Shown here piece by piece: positions 1 through 5,296 of a DNA stretch of 13,526 bases (position 1 is its first letter; every line of letters starts with the position of its first letter). The stretch is from NCBI GenBank assembly GCA_016294035.1, contig JAEDCT010000035.1, positions 1 to 13,526 on the forward strand. The letters are read 5' to 3'. This DNA comes from Treponema sp. Lineage in GTDB: Bacteria; Spirochaetota; Spirochaetia; Treponematales; Treponemataceae. The notes under the pieces were generated by a model, which saw only the letters and a program-made list of their open reading frames with translations, had not been told where the DNA came from and made no database searches. The translations under genes were made by a program, and so were the position numbers.

Positions 1-52
1 AGAAAAGAATTTTCTTCAAAATTATGTGTCTTGGAAAAACTTGAATTTTGAC

Positions 53-505
53 CTAGTAGTATCTGTTAAGGAAGAGAATTTCTTTATCTTTTTCTAAGCG
101 AAAACTTTCCCCGTCTGAGGAAATTCTATAAGACACAACGATTTGTTCTCCGTCAGAAGTGATAATTGTTAGTTCGTTTTTAGCTTTATTTTGTGACCAT
201 TTATAAATATCTTCAACAGATGCACCTAACTGAGAGATTTCATTTTCTGAAACATTTTTTTTAGACAGAACCTTTAAGATTTCTCCAATAGAATAAAGCC
301 TATCAGTAATAACAAACACACGCCCATCTTCTTTAAAATAGAATCCGACTGTGGCGGTTTCCCCGTCTTCATAAATTGTTGCACAATAGGCATGCCCAGA
401 AAGATCATCGGATGCCTGTTCTGCAAATGCAACTGTGCTGCAAAAAGCCATCATGAACAAAGCAAGTACAAGCTTTGTGACCATTTTTTTTGATTCGAAT
501 TTCAT
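53..505 (-). CDS. Small exported protein, unknown function (lipocalin-like beta pattern)
   Basis: The 150-aa product begins with a Sec signal peptide: a basic start (K2, K6, K7, K11), a hydrophobic stretch at about 12-25 and a likely cleavage after AFA at residue 28, so it should be exported to the periplasm or surface. It has no lipobox. The mature part has alternating short beta segments, an FKEDGR turn near 57-62 and a C-terminal pattern (LTI, SDGE, YRISSDGESF, LFLNR) reminiscent of small lipocalin-like domains seen in many exported bacterial proteins; this is a resemblance only. The start is supported by GGGAG six bases upstream of the ATG. It is expressed as its own unit behind the repeated intergenic cassette (506-794). 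No function can be assigned. Confidence 0.75.
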   Translation of the reverse strand: MKFESKKMVTKLVLALFMMAFCSTVAFAEQASDDLSGHAYCATIYEDGETATVGFYFKEDGRVFVITDRLYSIGEILKVLSKKNVSENEISQLGASVEDIYKWSQNKAKNELTIITSDGEQIVVSYRISSDGESFRLEKDKEILFLNRYY

Positions 506-518
506 TTAATTCTCCCAT

Positions 519-589
519 AAAAAGTCAAGAAGATTGTTTCAACAATCGACTGATTTTTTACGCTGTTCCGCAATGTAATGAGGAACAGC
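519..589 (-). promoter_or_regulatory. Structured 5' leader, copy 1 (two hairpins before the 53-505 gene)
   Basis: On the transcribed minus strand a hairpin with 8-bp stem GCTGTTCC/GGAACAGC (arms 582-589 and 562-569) closes the 12-nt loop TCATTACATTGC. It is followed by a second interrupted hairpin (519-555) with inner arms GATTG/CAATC and outer AGTC/GACT, ending just before the GGGAG ribosome binding site. The same two hairpins occur at 3196-3267 with different stem bases but almost the same loop, so pairing rather than sequence appears conserved. Function unknown; a cis-acting RNA leader is inferred. Confidence 0.55.
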
Positions 590-600
590 AGTTCAATAAT

Positions 601-794
601 AAGTTTGCAACGCAAACTTTAGGTAAGATAAAGCCGCGCTATTTTAGCGGTTTTATCTTACACCTCCTTTTTTTTAGTTTTTATATTTATATTCTAGCCT
701 CGAATAAATTTTTTGTAGTGAGTAATTTTTCATAAAATTCAGTGAAAAATTCACAGGAATTCTGTGAAAAAAGGGCTCCGCCGAAGCAAAGCCC
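601..794 (-). repeat. Intergenic repeat cassette, copy 1
   Basis: About 190 bp nearly identical to 3279-3470, with only a handful of substitutions and short indels by eye. Components in minus-strand order are: a terminator stem (773-794), a 19-bp palindrome TTCACAG-GAATT-CTGTGAA (750-768), the motif ATTACTCACTACAAA (711-725), a T/A-rich stretch, AAAGGAGGTG (661-670), a 14-bp stem (624-637 with 647-660, one G-U pair, 9-nt loop) and a short 8-bp stem AAGTTTGC-AAC-GCAAACTT (601-619). With 506-600 it fills the 340-base gap between the genes at 53-505 and 846-1568; no ORF in it is credible. Confidence 0.85.
767..794 (-). terminator. Intrinsic terminator of the 846-3181 gene block
   Basis: On the minus strand, arm GGGCTTTGC (794-786), tetraloop TTCG, arm GCGGAGCCC (781-773), 9 bp with two G-U pairs, followed by six T (772-767). 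It lies 51 bases after the stop codon of the 846-1568 gene. Confidence 0.8.
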
Positions 795-845
795 CCAAAA
801 CTCTTGATAATGAATTTTCTGGGGCTAAAATTTCCTAGAAATAAG

Positions 846-1568
846 TTAATAATTCCACTTGTGGAGCCCGGCACCGCTTAAATCAGAAATTTTAGTAATA
901 CTACCGTTTTCATCAGCAGAGATTGACAGAATACCTTCAAGAGAACCTTTTGACTGTTTTTCACTTGTTCTGGAGCTTACTTTTCCAGAAGAACTTTTAA
1001 TTCGTATATTAACAGAGAAAGTGCCGCTAGGAAGGCTTCCATTCAGTTTCTCTTTCAGATCAGCAATTAATTCATCTGAAAGTGGTTGTATTGATTCTGG
1101 TTTCAATTCTATATATTTTTTTATTTTTTCCTCTATTTGTTTTTTAACCAATTCTTCTTTAAGAGTATAAAAATAAATTTCCTGCATTTCTGTGTCGGAC
1201 AACGCGAATCTTTTTCTTGCAGATGAAAAAGCTCCTGTTTCATTATTAAATATTATCCATTCCTTGAAAGATTTTTTATAATCTGCATTGTCTCGTGCGT
1301 TTACTATTCCAGCAAGAGTGCCAATTCCTATTCCTAAAACAACGATAATCATAGTCAGCACGAACAGAATTTTATACCAGATTTTTGACCAGTGGGCTAA
1401 ATGCCAGTTCGTAATTCTTCCCCATAAAATACGGAGTTTGCTTGTAGAAGCACCATTTGCCTGCATTGTATCAAGAATTTCAACTAATTCTGTTGCATAG
1501 GAATCTGAAGTTGAAGAAATCTGTTCAATCTCCGTAGCAATTGAATCATTTTCGTAGGTTTTGTTCAA
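846..1568 (-). CDS. Single-pass membrane protein of unknown function
   Basis: The 240-aa product has a hydrophilic N-terminal region of about 60 residues rich in Ser/Thr/Glu, one strong transmembrane helix at about 66-90 (IWYKILFVLTM onwards), a charged helical region (about 95-155, with KKQIEEKIKKYIELK) and a Ser/Gly-rich, probably beta C-terminal part (about 178-235). It has no signal peptide, so a cytoplasmic N terminus is likely. The start is TTG overlapping the TGA stop of the upstream gene (TTGA), and no good Shine-Dalgarno is visible, so translation probably depends on coupling; the next in-frame ATG is at residue 35 and would leave the membrane helix intact. It is the last gene of the 2672-3181 / 1565-2629 / 846-1568 run and is followed by a clear terminator. 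I do not recognise the family. Confidence 0.68.
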   Translation of the reverse strand: MNKTYENDSIATEIEQISSTSDSYATELVEILDTMQANGASTSKLRILWGRITNWHLAHWSKIWYKILFVLTMIIVVLGIGIGTLAGIVNARDNADYKKSFKEWIIFNNETGAFSSARKRFALSDTEMQEIYFYTLKEELVKKQIEEKIKKYIELKPESIQPLSDELIADLKEKLNGSLPSGTFSVNIRIKSSSGKVSSRTSEKQSKGSLEGILSISADENGSITKISDLSGAGLHKWNY

Positions 1569-2629
1569 TTTTGCCGAAAATTTGAGCGGTCAATTTGCAA
1601 TTCGTAATTCTTAAATGCCGAAGTAACTTTTCCCTTTGCGTTTTCAACATTTTTAGAAGAAATTATGAAATCATTTTTTCCAGTGTAAGATAATTTTGCG
1701 CTAGAGTTTGAGTTTGAAAAGAGTGAAACTGTGAATTTCCCCTTAAATTTTTTGCCTTTCACATTGCGAACTGCCGAATAATCAAGTTTTTCTGGAGTTT
1801 GGGTAAAACATGCTGTCTTATATGTTTTCCCCGCCGATTTGATTGCTTGTTCAAATTTCTCAAATTGATTTCTATATTTATTCTCAATGAAAAACAGTCG
1901 GCTGTAAAGTTTGTTTTCAGTCGATTTGCTAAACTCCATTCCAGAATTTTTTAGACTTTGCAAAAAAGGAACAGATTCATTCATCAGATTCAAATCAAAT
2001 ACATTTTTGATGAAGCTTTCCATTTTTTCACTTTCTTTTTCCTTTTCACGCTTTACATCGGAAATCTTTTTATCAACAGAATCCATCTGCTTTCTGGCGG
2101 TATTTTTCTGGGATTCGAGTGATTTTAAATTTGCTTCGTATCGTGCAAGCTCGGAGCGAGCCTGTTTTTCTTCAGCATCAGCTGCATAAAATCCTGAACT
2201 GTTAGTGATTACCCACTCGCCCCTCGGCATACCGTCACTTCCCCTATCCACACTACGAGGATCAGAAATGTCGTTTTTCATTTTTATATAATCGAATTTT
2301 CTGTCTATGGCTTCATTAATTCGTTTTTTTGCATCTGAACAGGCATATTCTGCATCCGAGCATTTGGACTTTACATTTTCAAAAGCGTCTTTTTTCTCAT
2401 CAAATTCTGCTTGTAACTGACTGAGTTTTTCATTAAACACAGGCATAACAATGTTGTACCACTGCACGGTATGATTGACGGCAGCTTTTCCTGCTTCATC
2501 AGCAGTTTCCTGATTCCAGCTTGAACTTAAAGTTTTCCATGATGAGAGCATTGTTTTTGCACCACTGTCACCATTGTTCGCATTAACTGAATTTGGCACA
2601 CAGGCCAATACGCTTTGATTTACACTCAT
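1565..2629 (-). CDS. Coiled-coil protein of unknown function
   Basis: The 354-aa product has no signal peptide or membrane segment and should be cytoplasmic. Residues about 65-115 and 150-210 are dense in Lys/Glu/Asp/Gln with heptad-like spacing (EKLSQLQAEFDEKK, KISDVKREKEKESEK), predicting an antiparallel coiled-coil pair. The two arms are separated by a loop at about 120-150 that carries RGSDGMPRGEW. A C-terminal region from about 285 is beta-rich and basic (GKKFKGKFTVSLFSN). The N terminus has two nearby tryptophans (WKTL, WNQE), but I see no WXG signature. An AGAGG stands 11 bases before the ATG, a long but usable spacing. It sits between the membrane genes 2672-3181 (42-base gap) and 846-1568 (4-base overlap), suggesting the three act together. 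Family not recognised. Confidence 0.75.
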   Translation of the reverse strand: MSVNQSVLACVPNSVNANNGDSGAKTMLSSWKTLSSSWNQETADEAGKAAVNHTVQWYNIVMPVFNEKLSQLQAEFDEKKDAFENVKSKCSDAEYACSDAKKRINEAIDRKFDYIKMKNDISDPRSVDRGSDGMPRGEWVITNSSGFYAADAEEKQARSELARYEANLKSLESQKNTARKQMDSVDKKISDVKREKEKESEKMESFIKNVFDLNLMNESVPFLQSLKNSGMEFSKSTENKLYSRLFFIENKYRNQFEKFEQAIKSAGKTYKTACFTQTPEKLDYSAVRNVKGKKFKGKFTVSLFSNSNSSAKLSYTGKNDFIISSKNVENAKGKVTSAFKNYELQIDRSNFRQN

Positions 2630-2671
2630 AAATTATCATGCCTCTTTAATAAAAATAAAAATTTGAATGTT

Positions 2672-3181
2672 TTACAGGAAATTTCTTGTAATAATAATTG
2701 CTGCGATTACAGCTATGACTATAACGGGCAACCACAAAAAGAATTTGCGGAATTTCTGAATTTTTCTCGGGAGAGGAACAAACTTGATTGTAATTCCGAT
2801 ACCAGTACCAAGAACAAGCGAGAAAATCAATGCCCACATCGGGAAGTTACTAAATGAATATTTTGTAGCAAAAGGCAGAGCAACTACAGCAGACCAGCCC
2901 AAATAAGGTGCAACAAACGGAAGCACTTTAGTTAGAATCCATGTCATTACAAAATTCCACAAGTCTCCCTGAACACTGCCACTGCTAGAGCCGCCAGAGT
3001 TTTTTTTCGCTCTGTCATAATCGGCTTTTCCATTGTCATAACATGTCTTGCTACAATACTTCCAGGCATTCGTACTGTCACCATCAGGAATTCTCGCATC
3101 TGGGCGAGGTCTCGTATACTTTACTCCACCATCCGGAATTGATTGACCACAGTATGCACAAGTTCCACATGACCATCCCAT
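2672..3181 (-). CDS. Cysteine-cluster (putative zinc-binding) membrane protein
   Basis: The 169-aa product starts with a cysteine cluster, C5-GT-C8-AY-C11, and later YC43SKTC47. A CxxC...CxxxC arrangement resembles small zinc-binding domains of the TRASH/MYM kind, so metal binding is likely but not shown. A Ser/Gly linker (62-71) leads to two or three hydrophobic helices at about 78-105, 114-135 and 147-165, ending in a short basic tail, so this is an integral membrane protein with a soluble metal-binding head. I chose the ATG at 3181 because GGGAG stands nine bases before it, as in the sister leader at 505; an upstream TTG at 3205 would run back into the leader hairpin. First gene of a three-gene block behind the second copy of the intergenic cassette. 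Function unknown. Confidence 0.72.
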   Translation of the reverse strand: MGWSCGTCAYCGQSIPDGGVKYTRPRPDARIPDGDSTNAWKYCSKTCYDNGKADYDRAKKNSGGSSSGSVQGDLWNFVMTWILTKVLPFVAPYLGWSAVVALPFATKYSFSNFPMWALIFSLVLGTGIGITIKFVPLPRKIQKFRKFFLWLPVIVIAVIAAIIITRNFL

Positions 3182-3195
3182 AATAATACTCCCAT

Positions 3196-3267
3196 AAAAA
3201 GTCAAGGAGGAAATATCAATTTCCGATTTGACTTTTTAAGCACATTCGCAATGAAATGAGAATGTGC
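3196..3267 (-). promoter_or_regulatory. Structured 5' leader, copy 2 (two hairpins before the 2672-3181 gene)
   Basis: On the minus strand, arms GCACATTC (3267-3260) and GAATGTGC (3247-3240) close the loop TCATTTCATTGC. This is followed by a long interrupted hairpin: outer 10-bp stem AAAAAGTCAA/TTGACTTTTT (3237-3228 with 3205-3196) and inner stem GGAAAT/ATTTCC (3224-3219 with 3214-3209). Against copy 1, four of the eight base pairs of the first hairpin differ by paired changes while the loop differs at one of 12 positions. It ends five bases before the GGGAG ribosome binding site. Confidence 0.55.
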
Positions 3268-3278
3268 AGTTGATAAAA

Positions 3279-3470
3279 AAGTTTGCAACGCAAACTTTAG
3301 GTAAGATAAAGCCGCGCTATATTAGCGGTTTTATCTTACACCTCCTTTTTTTAGTTTTATATTTATATTCTAGCCTCGAATAAATTTTTTGTAGTGAGTA
3401 ATTCTTCATAAAATTCAGTGAAAAATTCACAGGAATTCTGTGAAAAACGGGCTCCGCCCAAGCAAAGCCC
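3279..3470 (-). repeat. Intergenic repeat cassette, copy 2
   Basis: Near-identical partner of 601-794: the stem AAGTTTGC-AAC-GCAAACTT (3279-3297), the 14-bp stem at 3302-3338, AAAGGAGGTG on the minus strand (3348-3339), the motif ATTACTCACTACAAA (3390-3404), the 19-bp TTCACAG/CTGTGAA palindrome (3426-3444) and the terminator stem (3449-3470) are all kept in the same order. It fills the space between the stop of the LRR lipoprotein gene and the leader of 2672-3181. Conservation at this level in non-coding DNA implies a recent duplication or a maintained function. Confidence 0.85.
3443..3470 (-). terminator. Intrinsic terminator after the LRR lipoprotein gene
   Basis: Minus strand: arm GGGCTTTGC, loop TTGG, arm GCGGAGCCC (9 bp, two G-U pairs), then G and five T. 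The stem is the same as in copy 1 with a different tetraloop and a T-run interrupted by one G. It begins 7 bases after the stop codon at 3478-3480. Confidence 0.75.
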
Positions 3471-3477
3471 ATGTTCA

Positions 3478-4284
3478 TTATAAAAGTGGATTCCCACCCC
3501 TCACTGGGTAAAGATTATCATAAAACCACTTTAGATAGTCGGCTTCTCTAGCAGAGTAAAAATCTTCTACTTCCCCGGCATCTTTTATTTTTAAAATTTT
3601 TTCCTGCAATTCAACGCTGTTATCTATAGCTTTTCCTGTAAAGCAGTCTCGGGGTTTCGTATATTCGGAATTTAATCCATAAATAAAAACTGAAAGACCT
3701 TCTTCAGGAATATTTATTTCTTTAAGATTATCTTTTTCCGTAAAAGCATGTTTATGAATAAATTTAATGCTTTTAGGGAGCGTCACGCTTTCGAGTGCTT
3801 CGCAGTTAACTGGTCCAAAATATTTTACACCTTCTGGAATCGTTAAGGATTTTAGACTTCTTGAACTTATTTCAAAGATTTGTACTACTCCTTGTGGAAT
3901 TTCAAGTTTGTCAAAATCGCCATAAAGCTCCATATATATCAGAGTAGAAGGAAGTTGAATGTTTTTTAATCCTAAAGCCGTTACACCGATTCCTTTAACT
4001 CCTTCTGGAATAACCACACTTTTTATTTTATCTTTAATATCAAAAATCTTAACAAATAAAACAGGCTTATCTTGTATTTTTGAAGGAATTACAAGGTTTT
4101 CTTTTGTCCCCTCATACTCAACATAAAGACCTTCCCCATTTTCTGTTAGATGAATTTTTTTAAAGTCTTTCTCACTTACAGGCTTTGGCGATCCAGATTT
4201 TTCATTGCAGCCAGTCGCAGCAAATAACTGAGTCGAAACCAAAAGTGCAACAAGCACCTTATAAATAAATTTTGTCGCTTTCAT
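3478..4284 (-). CDS. Lipoprotein with BspA-type leucine-rich repeats
   Basis: The 268-aa product has a basic start and hydrophobic stretch (about 8-22) ending in the lipobox FAATGC with C26 as the probable lipidated cysteine, so it should be membrane-anchored and face the periplasm or surface. From about residue 70 to 230 it has repeats of the BspA/Treponema kind (LRR_5), recognisable by recurring LxxLxIPEGVKxI-like units: VVIPEGVKGIG, LEIPQGVVQI, LTIPEGVKYFG, VTLPKSIKFI. Such repeats commonly mediate protein or host-surface binding; the ligand here is unknown. The ATG at 4284 is preferred because AGGAG is eight bases upstream and it opens directly onto the signal peptide; an in-frame extension to 4368 would put 28 residues before it. 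Second gene of a block with 4370-5005, and followed at once by a terminator. Confidence 0.85.
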   Translation of the reverse strand: MKATKFIYKVLVALLVSTQLFAATGCNEKSGSPKPVSEKDFKKIHLTENGEGLYVEYEGTKENLVIPSKIQDKPVLFVKIFDIKDKIKSVVIPEGVKGIGVTALGLKNIQLPSTLIYMELYGDFDKLEIPQGVVQIFEISSRSLKSLTIPEGVKYFGPVNCEALESVTLPKSIKFIHKHAFTEKDNLKEINIPEEGLSVFIYGLNSEYTKPRDCFTGKAIDNSVELQEKILKIKDAGEVEDFYSAREADYLKWFYDNLYPVRGGNPLL

Positions 4285-4320
4285 CTTGAAAACTCCTTGC
4301 AAAATATTTTGGAAACCTGT

Positions 4321-4359
4321 ACGGATTTCCGTTGTATGAGTATGGGCAAATCTTTGCCC
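4321..4359. other. Two small inverted repeats in the spacer before the LRR lipoprotein gene
   Basis: The 85-base gap between 4370 and 4284 holds GGGCAAA-TC-TTTGCCC (4344-4359) and ACGGA-TT-TCCGT (4321-4332). Neither is followed by a T-run on the minus strand, so they are more likely RNA processing, stability or protein-binding sites than terminators. Confidence 0.35.
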
Positions 4360-4369
4360 GATAATCACC

Positions 4370-5005
4370 TTATGAATTGAATTTTTCTTTCCACATGATG
4401 AGAAAGTCGATTTTCTTTACCGACGAAATGTCCGTGTATTCAGGAAATGTGCTGTCAAATTCACGGATTGTATTTGTGGCATTCTCCGTATTCATAAACT
4501 CCTTGTACAATTGCTCAAGGAGTTCGTACTGTTCAACGGCATTTTCAAGCCGTGCCTCAAACACTCCACCGTTTAGAAAGTTCAGTTCGCAATGTTTTTT
4601 TACGAACTTGTCTACAATCGGTTTTGAGGTGTCAAGCATTGCGAGCATTTTCGTCGCAAACGAGATTTCAAAATTTTCTATGTCGTCTTTTTCGTGCAGT
4701 TTTTGAAGGATTGTCCTGATGCTAACTTCATTTCCGTTGTCTTTTAGATTCTTGCAGTCTATAAAAACCTCAAAAAAAGCATTACGCCACGCACCAGACC
4801 TTCCGACAACATTGTAAAAATTACAAAAAGCAGTTCTGTACTTCTCATTCTCAAGGTCAAGGTTGTCCAAAAGCCACTTATATGTTGCGACTCCGCAACT
4901 TTCCGCCAGTGTTTTTCTGATTGTTATTACCGTATTTTCACTATTTACTGAAATCTCTCTTGGCATTTTATGGTTCCATATGACTAAGAGTTTTATTTTT
5001 TTCAT
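4370..5005 (-). CDS. Unknown 211-aa cytoplasmic protein
   Basis: The product is mostly helical, with no signal peptide or membrane segment. Visible landmarks are a basic, hydrophobic N terminus (MKKIKLLVIW), a RSGAWRNAF stretch at 69-77, and a KMLAMLD...SKPIVDKFV segment at 119-135. The latter is loosely similar to the 'K-L-x-x-x-D-P-x-x-P-I-x-D-x-x-V' stretch of some helix-hairpin-helix glycosylase-fold proteins, but that is only an impression and I do not assign it. The start ATG at 5005 has CGAGA about eight bases upstream, a weak ribosome binding site; M14 is an alternative. It is the first gene of the leftward block with the LRR lipoprotein and is divergent from the sulfur operon. Confidence 0.68.
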   Translation of the reverse strand: MKKIKLLVIWNHKMPREISVNSENTVITIRKTLAESCGVATYKWLLDNLDLENEKYRTAFCNFYNVVGRSGAWRNAFFEVFIDCKNLKDNGNEVSIRTILQKLHEKDDIENFEISFATKMLAMLDTSKPIVDKFVKKHCELNFLNGGVFEARLENAVEQYELLEQLYKEFMNTENATNTIREFDSTFPEYTDISSVKKIDFLIMWKEKFNS

Positions 5006-5026
5006 ATTTTATCTCGAGATATTTTA

Positions 5027-5082
5027 TTTGTAGTGAGTAATCCATCATAAAAACTTATGAGAAATTACATAAAATTCAGTGA
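5027..5082 (-). repeat. Degenerate third relative of the intergenic cassette
   Basis: TTTGTAGTGAGTAAT (5027-5041, plus strand) and CATAAAATTCAGTGA (5068-5082) match parts of both full cassettes, in the same order and orientation but separated by about 26 bases instead of a few. Neither the terminator stem nor the large hairpins are present. It lies 22 bases upstream of the start at 5005, suggesting that this conserved part carries promoter or operator information for each leftward block. Confidence 0.5.
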
Positions 5083-5157
5083 TTTTTTCACAAATATTTT
5101 TCACAAAGTTTTTTTAATTTCTAAAATTTTTTTTGCCCTACGAAAAAATATGATAAA

Positions 5158-5176
5158 ACCTATTGACAAAGTAGGT
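5158..5176. promoter_or_regulatory. Operator 1, probable Rrf2-family site
   Basis: Inverted repeat ACCTA-N9-TAGGT. The nine-base spacer contains the -35 box TTGACA, so a bound dimer would block RNA polymerase. Identical half-sites and spacing recur at 5198-5216. Confidence 0.65.
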
Positions 5177-5191
5177 AATTAAATTTATTCT
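5163..5191 (+). promoter_or_regulatory. Promoter of the sulfur amino acid operon
   Basis: TTGACA (5163-5168, perfect -35), a 17-base spacer, and TATTCT (5186-5191, four of six matches to the -10 consensus). Predicted start of transcription is around 5198, giving a leader of about 100 bases. The divergent region 5006-5296 (291 bases) otherwise holds only the repeat relative, the operators and the leader hairpin. Confidence 0.7.
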
Positions 5192-5197
5192 GCTTAT

Positions 5198-5216
5198 ACC
5201 TACTAGGAAAATAGGT
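5198..5216. promoter_or_regulatory. Operator 2, probable Rrf2-family site
   Basis: A second ACCTA-N9-TAGGT, starting exactly 40 bp after operator 1 (about four helical turns, same face) and covering the predicted transcription start. Paired sites bracketing -35 and +1 are a classic repression layout. Confidence 0.65.
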
Positions 5217-5221
5217 AATAC

Positions 5222-5249
5222 AAGAAGAGCAAGATCGTTCTTCTTTTTT
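5222..5249 (+). terminator. Terminator-like hairpin in the operon leader
   Basis: Arm AAGAAGAGC (5222-5230), loop AAGATC, arm GTTCTTCTT (5237-5245), a 9-bp stem with one G-U pair whose last bases run into six T in all (5244-5249). It lies between the predicted transcription start and the first gene. The stem is AU-rich, so it may be only a partial terminator or a leader structure. Confidence 0.4.
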
Positions 5250-5296
5250 ATTGATCTAAATTCCTATAAAAACACCAGGCAAGTATGGAGAGCGAC

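Noticed and set aside
1..52. Terminator or gene at the left edge
   Set aside because: Only a short AT-rich inverted repeat (AGAAAA/TTTTCT) is visible after the stop at 53-55, too weak and too close to the edge to call.
601..619. Integron attC sites between the leftward genes
   Set aside because: Same-direction gene blocks with hairpin spacers, as in Treponema integrons, prompted the check, but I find no RYYYAAC...GTTRRRY core boxes at the ends of the hairpins, and the spacers contain terminators and leaders. No integrase is in the window.
3182..3205. Upstream TTG start for the cysteine-cluster membrane protein
   Set aside because: It would place the start inside the conserved leader hairpin and the ribosome site GGGAG within the coding region; the ATG at 3181 has proper spacing.
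5198..5296. SAM riboswitch or T-box in the operon leader
   Set aside because: The leader is about 100 bases and shows only the operator repeat and one AU-rich hairpin; no T-box sequence or multi-helix core can be seen.
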